From positions 1 through 6,762 of the forward strand of contig CADBND010000023.1 in NCBI GenBank assembly GCA_902795875.1: DNA of 6,762 nucleotides. The letters are read 5' to 3'. Made by a program: the position numbers and the translations under genes. The notes beneath the pieces were generated by a model. It searched no databases and was not told the DNA's origin. It saw nothing but the letters and a program-made list of their open reading frames with translations. This DNA comes from an uncultured Erysipelotrichaceae bacterium (GTDB taxonomy: Bacteria > Bacillota_I > Bacilli_A > Erysipelotrichales > Erysipelotrichaceae). The first letter of the stretch is position 1; each line of letters starts with the position of its first letter. Positions 1-5,308 of the stretch are shown one piece after another.

Positions 1-278
1 GTTTGGTCATCACATTGGCAGGATTGTTTGTGAATTACCTGTATTTTCAAAAGGAAGGCCACCTTTTGCTGGGATGGAAGATGTGGGGCGGAGAGATCAC
101 CTCGGAGACCGGTTTTGGACTTCGTATGGTCAGGATCTACGCAATGATGCAGGGAGAATCCGACAGAATCTCCTTGCGTTTCGAACCGATATCATTTGTA
201 TCGTCTGTAATATTGTTTTCTTTGTTGGCATATTTGCTATATGGTATGTTTGCGAAAGTGAAAGGAAGAGGATCATAA
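1..278 (+). CDS. C-terminal fragment of an unrecognised integral membrane protein
   Basis: The reading frame is open from the left edge (first full codon at base 3) to a TAA at 276-278, so this is probably the last ~91 residues of a gene that starts outside the window. A TTG at base 3 could be read as a start, but no ribosome binding site can be seen and the protein begins inside a hydrophobic stretch. Two likely membrane segments are visible: about residues 2-15 (VITLAGLFVNYLYF) and 65-84 (FVSSVILFSLLAYLLYGMF). A polar, Gly-rich loop lies between them, and a short basic tail (KVKGRG) that is probably cytoplasmic ends the protein. The ABM-like gene follows with no gap, and its Shine-Dalgarno site lies inside the end of this gene, so the two are probably co-transcribed. 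I do not recognise the family and propose no function. Confidence 0.6.
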   Translation, partial: LVITLAGLFVNYLYFQKEGHLLLGWKMWGGEITSETGFGLRMVRIYAMMQGESDRISLRFEPISFVSSVILFSLLAYLLYGMFAKVKGRGS

Positions 279-602
279 ATGGATATCACAATGAATCTTT
301 ATTACACCGGGAAAGACGGCAATGCGCTGAAGTTTGTAAAGGAGATGGAAGAAAGCGGTACAGCAGCAGCCATACGGGCAGAAAAGGGGAACCTTCGATA
401 CGAATATTTCGTTTCTGTCGATGACCCTGAGACAGTCCTGCTGATAGACAGCTGGACGGATCAGGAGGCTTTGGATGTACACCATGCTTCTGCGATGATG
501 AATACGATCGCTCGGCTGCGGGAAAAATACGACCTGCATATGAAGGCGGAGCGGTACAGCAAGTCTGAACAGGAGGAAGATCCTTCTTTCCTGCGCAAAT
601 AA
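279..602 (+). CDS. ABM-fold (antibiotic biosynthesis monooxygenase / YgiN-like) small protein
   Basis: This 107-residue cytoplasmic protein looks like a member of the ABM superfamily, the small ferredoxin-like dimeric proteins that include putative quinol monooxygenases and heme-degrading enzymes. The evidence is the pattern A34-E-K-G-N-L-R-Y-E-Y at residues 34-43, then a strand ending in I-D-S-W (56-59), then D-Q-E-A-L-D-V-H-H (61-69), matching the family's usual E-x-G-x-x-x-Y / W-x-x-x-x-A-x-x-x-H layout. The length is typical for one ABM domain plus a short charged tail (residues 93-107). The ATG at 279 directly follows the TAA of the upstream gene, with a good purine-rich site (AGGAAGAGG, 263-271) 7 nt before it. 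Another ATG at 291 is less well placed. The substrate is unknown: the family signature does not separate enzymes from stress-related non-catalytic members. A terminator-like hairpin follows at 638-672. Confidence 0.75.
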   Translation: MDITMNLYYTGKDGNALKFVKEMEESGTAAAIRAEKGNLRYEYFVSVDDPETVLLIDSWTDQEALDVHHASAMMNTIARLREKYDLHMKAERYSKSEQEEDPSFLRK

Positions 603-637
603 AGACGGTACGGTATTGAAAAACATATTTCATAGAT

Positions 638-672
638 AAAGATGCTGAAGCTTGATCTCTTGGCATCTTTTT
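638..672 (+). terminator. Probable intrinsic terminator of the ABM-like gene
   Basis: A perfect 8-bp inverted repeat, AAAGATGC (638-645) and GCATCTTT (663-670), encloses 17 nt and runs into a short T run (668-672). It starts 35 nt after the stop codon of the ABM-like gene. The loop can pair further in part. The stem is AT-rich at its base and the T run is only five bases, so the terminator may be modest. Confidence 0.55.
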
Positions 673-680
673 CTGTATGG

Positions 681-728
681 AAACAAAAGAAAAAGATCTC
701 GTTCATGGTTCGTTGAAGTGAGATCTTT
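681..728 (-). terminator. Intrinsic terminator of the lacI-yesL operon
   Basis: On the minus strand, a perfect 9-bp stem, AAAGATCTC (728-720) and GAGATCTTT (700-692), encloses a 19-nt loop. It is followed by the T-rich tract TTTTTCTTTTGTTT (695-682, overlapping the stem end). The hairpin begins 9 nt after the last codon of the minus-strand gene at 737. On the plus strand no T run follows it, so it acts for the minus-strand operon. Confidence 0.7.
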
Positions 729-736
729 ACGGATTT

Positions 737-1453
737 CTATTTGTTCAGATGATCGATAAATAAGGAAATCGTTTCGATACGGGGAGTGTTCGCGATGACA
801 CACAGATACAGGGTTTCGGGGAATCCGGCCTTTTTTATGACGGGGAAAGCAGAGAGATCGATGCCGTTTGCTTCCGAGCGGCTCGAAAGATCTAAAGAGG
901 TGTCTTCATCAAGAAGATAGTCGATCCGATTGTCGTTGATCAGAACGTCGTTGTATACGGTCGAAGCAAAGACTTTGTCAAATAAGATCGTGTTTCTGAT
1001 ATCCAACAGATATCCGCTCATAGAAAGAAGATCATAAGCCTCCCTGTTGGCGATGACGACATCGAGCTTTTTCGCCTCGATGGATCCAAGGAGTTTGATC
1101 TTGGATGCATAAGCGTACTGGTTGTTGTCTACGGATGCGGAATCGGAGATATACAGGTTGGGATAGAGAATGACTGTTTTTCTTTTCGGATCGGAGAATG
1201 AAGAGGAAATAAATCCTTCATTCAATTCGTTCAGAAGTTCATCTCCGGCTGCGACATTGACCAGTCCGATATAGAGGACTTCCTCTTTCTTATTGATACG
1301 GCCATAAATAAGATTCCCTGCTATTATCAGAAGCAGCAGGGGGATGATGATATAGGCTTTATAGTAGGACAGGATGTAGATCACCTTGTCCTGAAAGTTC
1401 ATTTTGCGAAAGGCTTCCCTGTGAGAAGCTTTTTCTTCTTCAGAAAGTTTCAT
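737..1453 (-). CDS. Single-pass membrane protein with extracytoplasmic solute-binding-protein-like domain
   Basis: This 238-residue protein has a charged cytoplasmic N-terminus (1-32, including SEEEKASHREAFRKM), one strong membrane segment at about 33-51 (AYIIIPLLLLIIAGNLIYG), and an outside domain of ~185 residues. There is no lipobox and no obvious signal-peptidase site, so it should stay as an N-terminally anchored protein. Parts of the outside domain read like type II periplasmic binding proteins: L130-DVVIANREAYDLL-S144 with M145-SGYLLDI-R153 (the 'it is here, and the element is fully named' stretch of a binding lobe) and the C-terminal P212-ETLYLCVIANTPRIETISLFIDHL. This resemblance is pattern reading, not a family assignment. 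The ATG overlaps the TGA of the upstream yesL-like gene by 4 nt (ATGA), and a GAAGAGGA purine run just upstream serves as ribosome binding site. It is the last gene of the operon. A role as accessory or sensor of the sugar uptake locus is inferred only from context. Confidence 0.75.
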   Translation of the reverse strand: MKLSEEEKASHREAFRKMNFQDKVIYILSYYKAYIIIPLLLLIIAGNLIYGRINKKEEVLYIGLVNVAAGDELLNELNEGFISSSFSDPKRKTVILYPNLYISDSASVDNNQYAYASKIKLLGSIEAKKLDVVIANREAYDLLSMSGYLLDIRNTILFDKVFASTVYNDVLINDNRIDYLLDEDTSLDLSSRSEANGIDLSAFPVIKKAGFPETLYLCVIANTPRIETISLFIDHLNK

Positions 1454-2100
1454 TGTTCCTCTTCTTCTTCAACTTCAGCCGGTGTAGTAACAGCGATCAG
1501 CAGACTGTTTAAGACCCATGAACTCAGCATAGCACAGAACCCTTCTCCCAGAACGATCAGGGGCGTGAAGACGCTGACGACCGCAAAAAACATGGCGAAG
1601 TGTATCGCAAAGACCAGGATCGGCGCAAACAGATAGTGTGTTCCGATGAGGAATGCGTTCTTGAACATGGCTGCCGTCGTATTGATGACGCTGGCTTCCA
1701 GCGGAAATATCATGAGAAGCACGATCGTATATAAAACGATAAGAGCGATGAGGATCGCCAGAAGGATCGTCCAAAGTACTGCCAGGGAGGGCGGTGAATT
1801 CAGGCGCAGATTATACAGGATATAGAAATCAAAGCCCATAAAGAGACCAACTCCCAGCATGATCAGCCAGATGATCGTGGACTGTTTGAAATTGTCTCTG
1901 AAGGAGGTGAAGAAGTGCTTGGCGACATTTCCTTCCTGATCGCGTATGACTTTGAGACAGGAATAATACAAGGCTGTCGTCGAAGCTCCGATCGTCACGA
2001 TCGGTAAAGAACATATTATCCAGAACAGATTCAGGTAACAACTGTAGCACAGTTTCAACAGGATCTGAGTGAATCTGCTTTCATAAGAAAAGAATTTCAT
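1450..2100 (-). CDS. yesL: YesL family (DUF624) integral membrane protein
   Basis: This 216-residue multi-pass membrane protein carries the YesL/DUF624 signature near its N-terminus: N24-LFWIICSLPIVTIGAS-T41, matching the family pattern of a first helix ending in P-hydrophobic-T-x-G-x-S/A. Likely membrane segments are at about 19-44, 75-97, 106-132, 155-180 and 182-204. YesL proteins are common in Firmicutes beside carbohydrate ABC transporters and their regulators (B. subtilis yesL lies in the rhamnogalacturonan region), but their biochemical role is not established. The ATG at 2100 is chosen over an upstream in-frame start at 2157 because it has an AGGAG site 9 nt before it and begins with MKFFSYES, right before the conserved helix. 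The longer form would overlap the regulator gene by 53 nt. The protein ends in a Glu run (VEEEEEQ), and the DNA encoding this run also supplies the ribosome binding site of the next gene. Confidence 0.88.
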   Translation of the reverse strand: MKFFSYESRFTQILLKLCYSCYLNLFWIICSLPIVTIGASTTALYYSCLKVIRDQEGNVAKHFFTSFRDNFKQSTIIWLIMLGVGLFMGFDFYILYNLRLNSPPSLAVLWTILLAILIALIVLYTIVLLMIFPLEASVINTTAAMFKNAFLIGTHYLFAPILVFAIHFAMFFAVVSVFTPLIVLGEGFCAMLSSWVLNSLLIAVTTPAEVEEEEEQ

Positions 2101-2104
2101 AGTC

Positions 2105-3151
2105 CTAATCTCCTGTAGAAGCGCGATAGATGAGATCGCACTGTGTATAAAGGACACGATAATCCAGGGTCGGTTCCTTGATTCGTGACATCAGCATCTG
2201 CATCGCAGAGAAGGCCATGACCTGCGTATGAATGTGGATCGTGGTCAAAGCGGGAAACATGATCCTGGATTCCGGTGAATCGTCATAACCGCACATCATA
2301 ACATCGTCCGGTACGCGGATCCCGTTTTTTGATAAAGCAGACATCACGTCCATGGCAACAAAATCGTTTTCACACAGAAAGACATCGGGCAATTCCCCGA
2401 GAGAAGCGATCCGGCTTTCTATCTCCTGTTTATCATTGGTCTTTATGACGAACTTCTCTTCTATTTCGACATTCGCCATAAGAAGCGCCAATCTGTATGA
2501 GGTATAACGTTCGAAGAAAGATTGACAGTGCTCGTAGTTTCCGATGAAACCGATCTTTTTCTTTCCTCTTTTCAGCATATCGTTTACAAAACGGGTGACT
2601 TCGACATAATTATCCATATATAACTGATCGCAGGGAAGGGAGTAGCCTTCTTTTTTGATCGGACCGTCAATAAACAATGTCGGTAAACCCAGTTCACAGA
2701 TCATCTTGTCATATTCGAGATCGAACATTTCAATGCACATGATGGCACTGACGCGGTCTTTTTTGAAAGTGATAGGCAAGGTCATTGAAGCAATGTTGTC
2801 AGGGGAAACGCGATGTGTGTTGAGAGTATACCCTAACTGGGAGACCTCTTTCTGGAACGTATCGAGCATCAGCGAAGAGAAATGAGATTGTGACAGGAAT
2901 TGTGTTGTCAGAAGAGCGATCTCACCGTAGTATTCGGGAGCTGTATCGTTCAGATTGAGATCGGAATGGGTGATCCCCGCAAGCGTCTTGACATAAGAAA
3001 ACTGCTTGTAATTCATTTCAACAGCTTTCTGAATGATCTTTTCTCTCGTGGCGGATGCTAAACCGTCGGAATTGTTTATTGCTTTCGAAACAGTGTTGCG
3101 TGAAACACCCAGTTCATCCGCAATATCCTGAATCGTGACTTTTTTTCGCAT
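2105..3151 (-). CDS. LacI-family transcriptional regulator
   Basis: This 348-residue DNA-binding protein has the LacI-family layout. An N-terminal helix-turn-helix sits at residues 5-24 (T6-IQDIADELGVSRNTVSKAI), followed by the third helix (T35-REKIIQKAVEMNY-K49) and a C-terminal sugar-binding core of the PBP1 fold. Core landmarks are G201-FIGN, C260-ENDFVAMDVMSAL, P281-DDVMMCGYDDSPESRIMFP-A301 and the closing L340-IYRAST. The stretch between the DNA-binding domain and the first core strand (about 51-76) is longer than usual, with an acidic and Asn-rich part (HSDLNLNDTAPEYYGE). The start at 3151 has a GGAG site 7 nt upstream (3162-3159). It is the first gene of the minus-strand operon and is divergent from the ABC importer, so it is probably the local sugar-responsive regulator of both, acting on the TGTGCA repeats in the shared gap. 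Its effector is unknown. Confidence 0.93.
   Translation of the reverse strand: MRKKVTIQDIADELGVSRNTVSKAINNSDGLASATREKIIQKAVEMNYKQFSYVKTLAGITHSDLNLNDTAPEYYGEIALLTTQFLSQSHFSSLMLDTFQKEVSQLGYTLNTHRVSPDNIASMTLPITFKKDRVSAIMCIEMFDLEYDKMICELGLPTLFIDGPIKKEGYSLPCDQLYMDNYVEVTRFVNDMLKRGKKKIGFIGNYEHCQSFFERYTSYRLALLMANVEIEEKFVIKTNDKQEIESRIASLGELPDVFLCENDFVAMDVMSALSKNGIRVPDDVMMCGYDDSPESRIMFPALTTIHIHTQVMAFSAMQMLMSRIKEPTLDYRVLYTQCDLIYRASTGD
2110..2114 (-). promoter_or_regulatory. Shine-Dalgarno site fixing the yesL-like start
   Basis: AGGAG on the minus strand lies 9 nt upstream of the ATG at 2100, inside the last codons of the lacI-family gene (stop at 2107-2105). It supports the 216-residue start and suggests translation of the two genes is coupled. 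Confidence 0.75.
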
Positions 3152-3177
3152 TGTATGGCTCCGTTTTCCTTAATTTA

Positions 3178-3207
3178 ATATTAGCATCTATCTTGTGCAT
3201 TCGTCAA
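3178..3207 (-). promoter_or_regulatory. Promoter of the lacI-yesL operon
   Basis: On the minus strand, TTGACG (-35, 3207-3202) and TAATAT (-10, 3183-3178) are 18 bp apart. They match the sigma-70/sigma-A consensus in 5 of 6 and 4-5 of 6 positions. The start of transcription would fall near 3171, about 20 nt before the lacI start codon. One TGTGCA repeat (3194-3199) lies inside the spacer, which would let a repressor bound there block its own promoter. Confidence 0.6.
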
Positions 3208-3223
3208 AATAAGTGCTTGATAA

Positions 3224-3251
3224 TTGTGCAAATGCAAACTGATCCTATATT
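3224..3251 (+). promoter_or_regulatory. Alternative upstream promoter for the importer operon
   Basis: TTGTGC (3224-3229) and TATATT (3246-3251, 5 of 6 to the -10 consensus) are 16 bp apart. If used, transcription would start near 3258 and two TGTGCA repeats (3272 and 3294) would lie just downstream, a typical repressor position. The -35 match is weak and overlaps a repeat, so this is only a candidate. Confidence 0.3.
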
Positions 3252-3294
3252 TTGTTATATAAAAGGGAAAATTGTGCAAAATCATAGTTAAAAA

Positions 3295-3308
3295 TGTGCA
3301 TTTACACA
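3295..3308. promoter_or_regulatory. Imperfect palindromic operator candidate
   Basis: TGTGCATTTACACA has matching outer arms (TGTG/CACA) and an inner A/T pair around an AT-rich centre, 14 bp in all. The size suits a LacI-family dimer, although the central CG typical of many such operators is absent. It lies 9 bp upstream of the proposed -35 of the importer promoter. Confidence 0.45.
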
Positions 3309-3317
3309 CTAATTATG

Positions 3318-3347
3318 TTGATTCCAAAAAAAAGCGTGTGATAAGAT
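3318..3347 (+). promoter_or_regulatory. Candidate promoter of the ABC importer operon
   Basis: TTGATT (-35, 3318-3323) and TAAGAT (-10, 3342-3347) are 18 bp apart, each 4 of 6 to the sigma-A consensus. An A run fills the spacer. Transcription would start near 3354, giving a leader of about 54 nt that includes the small hairpin at 3363-3378. The weak match fits a regulated promoter. Confidence 0.4.
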
Positions 3348-3362
3348 ATAGGTACATAACGA

Positions 3363-3378
3363 AAGCATTTTTATGCTT
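3363..3378 (+). other. Short perfect inverted repeat in the importer leader
   Basis: AAGCAT and ATGCTT form a 6-bp perfect stem around a TTTT loop, 29 bp before the permease start codon and upstream of its GGGGAG ribosome binding site (3396-3401). No T run follows, so it is not an ordinary terminator. It could be a leader stem-loop or a further palindromic protein-binding site. Confidence 0.4.
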
Positions 3379-3407
3379 ACAACATCATTATTGTTGGGGA
3401 GAGAAAA

Positions 3408-4352
3408 ATGAACAAAGTCTCAAACGCCGGAACTGTTGGGAAGGCAAAAGGGGGGAAGTTGCATGAGTTTCTGCTCTATGTGAAGCAGCACTGGCAACTT
3501 TACGTCTTTTTTATCCTTCCTGCGTTCGTGCTGACGATCGTTTTCCGTTACATCCCGATGGGTGGTGTCCTGATCGCGTTTATGGAAGACAACCCGATCA
3601 GAGGCATTCTGGGAAGCGAATGGGTCGGCATGGAACACTTTAATCGTTTCCTTTCGTCTCCGGACTTCCTCCGTTATCTGGCCAATACATTGAAGCTGTC
3701 AATCTTTGGTCTCTTATGGGGATTCCCGGCTCCGATCCTCCTGGCTTTCCTGCTTAACAGGATCTTATCCAAGAGCATTAAGCAGAAGATCCAGCTGGTC
3801 CTGTACATGCCGAACTTCATCTCGGTCATCGTCCTGTGTGGTATCGTACGTATCTTGCTGTCGCCGACAGGTATGATCAATCAGCTGCTTGGCACACAGT
3901 ACAACTTCATGACGATGCCTTCCGCATTCCGAACGATCTACATCGCTTCCGGTATCTGGCAAGGCGCAGGCTGGGCTTCCATTATTTATACGGCAGCCTT
4001 GTCCAACGCCTCCAAAGAACTGCAGGAAGCTGCGATCATAGACGGTGCGAACATCATTCAGCAGATCAAGGCTGTTGAATGGCCGGCTATCAAAGATACC
4101 GTGCTGATCCAGTTCATCATGTCAGTCGGTAACATCATGTCAGTCGGTTTCGAAAAAGCTTATGCCTTGCAGACAGACCTGAACCTGAACGCGTCCGAGA
4201 TCATTTCGACCTACGTTTATAAAAAAGGTCTTCTGGATGGTGACTACGGTTTCTCGACCGCTGTCGGTCTGTTCAATACCGTCATCAACGTCATCTTGCT
4301 TATCTCGATGAACACGATCGTCAAGAAACTGAACGACGGTAAAGGAGTCTAA
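3408..4352 (+). CDS. Carbohydrate ABC transporter permease, LplB/YteP type (CUT1 family)
   Basis: This 314-residue inner-membrane subunit forms, with the next gene product, the channel of a binding-protein-dependent sugar importer. The N-terminal part fits the LplB group: F46-RYIPMGGVLIAF-M59 followed by D61-NPIRGILGSEWVGMEHF-N79. The cytoplasmic EAA loop that docks the ATPase is intact at about 204-227, with E207-A-A and D212-G-A and the following P227. Membrane segments lie at about 30-48, 94-118, 129-152, 175-198, 230-250 and 282-302. The ATG at 3408 has GGGGAG (3396-3401) 6 nt upstream. Its stop is 3 nt from the next ATG, and the next gene's ribosome binding site lies within its last codons, so the two permeases are translationally linked. 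LplB-type permeases usually move oligosaccharides or glycan fragments; the substrate here is not shown. Confidence 0.93.
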   Translation: MNKVSNAGTVGKAKGGKLHEFLLYVKQHWQLYVFFILPAFVLTIVFRYIPMGGVLIAFMEDNPIRGILGSEWVGMEHFNRFLSSPDFLRYLANTLKLSIFGLLWGFPAPILLAFLLNRILSKSIKQKIQLVLYMPNFISVIVLCGIVRILLSPTGMINQLLGTQYNFMTMPSAFRTIYIASGIWQGAGWASIIYTAALSNASKELQEAAIIDGANIIQQIKAVEWPAIKDTVLIQFIMSVGNIMSVGFEKAYALQTDLNLNASEIISTYVYKKGLLDGDYGFSTAVGLFNTVINVILLISMNTIVKKLNDGKGV

Positions 4353-4355
4353 GCG

Positions 4356-5264
4356 ATGGAAAAGAAAAAACAAAAGAGCGAATTCGCTAAACTGCCTAAG
4401 GAAGACAAGTTCCTGCTTGTTTGCGGTTACGTGATTCTGGGACTGTTCCTGGTCGCCATCATATTGCCGGTCATCTACATCATCCTGGCTTCCTTCGTTG
4501 ACCCGATCACTTTACAGAACAGTGGTCTTACCTTCGATTTCAGTAAGTGGACTCTGACAGCTTATGAAAGAGTCATGTCCAACTCGCAGATCTGGGTCGG
4601 TTTCAAGAATGCCTTGTTCTACTCGATCGCATTTACAGCGATCTCTACCGTCATCACACTTTTAGCGGCATATCCGATGTCAAGAACAGATTTTAAAGGA
4701 CGTGGTTTCTTCAATCTGCTCTTCGTCATAACGATGTACTTCGGTGGCGGTCTGATTCCTACATACCTGCTGATCTCCGATCTGGGCATGCTTAATACGA
4801 TCTGGGCGATCCTGATCCCCGGCGCATTCAGCGTCTGGAACATGATTGTTGCCCGTACCTACTATATGGGCATCCCGAAAGATCTGCAGGAAGCTGCCGA
4901 GATCGACGGCGCATCGGAAATGGTCTACTTCTTCCAGATCCTTCTTCCGGTATGTATGCCGATCATAGCGACGATCGCCATGTGGCAGTTCGTCGGCATG
5001 TGGAACAGCTACTTTGATGCCATGATCTATTTGAACGATTCGGCAAAACAGCCTTTACAGCTTGTCTTGCGTTCCATTCTTATTCAGAACCAGCCGGAAC
5101 CCGGCATGGTCTCGGATATGCAATCTACTGCTGCAAGAGCTCAGCTGGCTGAATTGCTGAAATATGCTACGATCATCATCTCAAGTTTACCGTTGATGAT
5201 TATGTATCCGTTCTTCCAGAAATACTTTGACTCCGGTATCATGGCCGGTGCAGTCAAAGGCTAA
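4356..5264 (+). CDS. Carbohydrate ABC transporter permease, YtcP/LplC type (CUT1 family)
   Basis: This 302-residue protein is the second membrane subunit of the importer. Its EAA loop is complete: L177-QEAAEIDGASEMVYFFQIL with E179-A-A, D184-G-A and P198. The C-terminus Y284-PFFQKYFDSGIMAGAVKG is the characteristic end of YtcP/LplC-type permeases. Other family landmarks are M127-YFGGGLIPTYLL and M215-WNSYFDAMIYL. Likely membrane helices lie at about 20-47, 83-107, 119-140, 146-166, 199-220 and 269-288. AAAGGAG (4341-4347) lies 8 nt before the ATG, inside the end of the upstream permease gene. The binding-protein gene follows after 44 nt containing a stem-loop. Confidence 0.94.
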   Translation: MEKKKQKSEFAKLPKEDKFLLVCGYVILGLFLVAIILPVIYIILASFVDPITLQNSGLTFDFSKWTLTAYERVMSNSQIWVGFKNALFYSIAFTAISTVITLLAAYPMSRTDFKGRGFFNLLFVITMYFGGGLIPTYLLISDLGMLNTIWAILIPGAFSVWNMIVARTYYMGIPKDLQEAAEIDGASEMVYFFQILLPVCMPIIATIAMWQFVGMWNSYFDAMIYLNDSAKQPLQLVLRSILIQNQPEPGMVSDMQSTAARAQLAELLKYATIIISSLPLMIMYPFFQKYFDSGIMAGAVKG

Positions 5265-5272
5265 TGAGGTCA

Positions 5273-5290
5273 TTACAGTGCATTCTGTAA
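5273..5290 (+). other. Intercistronic stem-loop between permease and binding-protein genes
   Basis: TTACAG and CTGTAA form a perfect 6-bp stem with a 6-nt loop (TGCATT), 8 nt after the permease stop and 8 nt before the binding-protein Shine-Dalgarno (AAGGAG, 5298-5303). No T run follows, so it is not a standard terminator. Stem-loops here in transporter operons often stabilise the downstream mRNA part so that more binding protein than permease is made; that role is inferred. Confidence 0.5.
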
Positions 5291-5308
5291 GATAAAAAAG
5301 GAGAGAAA

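Larger units (their letters stand above)
3193..3308. repeat. Four same-direction TGTGCA repeats, candidate LacI-family operators
   Basis: TTGTGCAT (3193-3200), TTGTGCAA (3224-3231), TTGTGCAA (3272-3279) and ATGTGCAT (3294-3301) share the core TGTGCA, all on the same strand, within 116 bp. The copies start 31, 48 and 22 bp apart. The first lies in the lacI promoter spacer and the last is part of an imperfect palindrome. Repeated sites in a shared divergent control region next to a LacI-family gene are the usual arrangement for its operators. That this regulator binds them is inferred. Confidence 0.5.

Noticed and set aside
74..424. 116-codon plus-strand frame crossing two genes
   Set aside because: It spans the end of the membrane protein gene and the start of the ABM-like gene in another frame, and its product is low in family-like features.
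273..706. Overlapping minus-strand frames opposite the ABM-like gene
   Set aside because: Several overlapping frames rich in Cys, Ser and Arg with no ribosome binding site; the plus-strand ABM signature is convincing.
2101..2157. Upstream extension of the yesL-like gene by 19 residues
   Set aside because: The extension overlaps the regulator gene, and the ATG at 2100 has a well-spaced AGGAG and begins just before the conserved first helix.
3295..3308. CRP-type cAMP receptor site
   Set aside because: CRP sites have TGTGA and TCACA arms with six bases between them; here the arms are TGTG/CACA within 14 bp, and the locus looks like Firmicutes, where this system is not the usual catabolite control.
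3152..3407. Riboswitch or other structured leader RNA
   Set aside because: Apart from the small 6-bp hairpin I see no multi-helix structure and no terminator-antiterminator arrangement in this gap.
3272..3466. Small plus-strand frame in the divergent gap
   Set aside because: It needs a TTG start within a candidate operator, has no ribosome binding site and runs out of frame into the permease gene.
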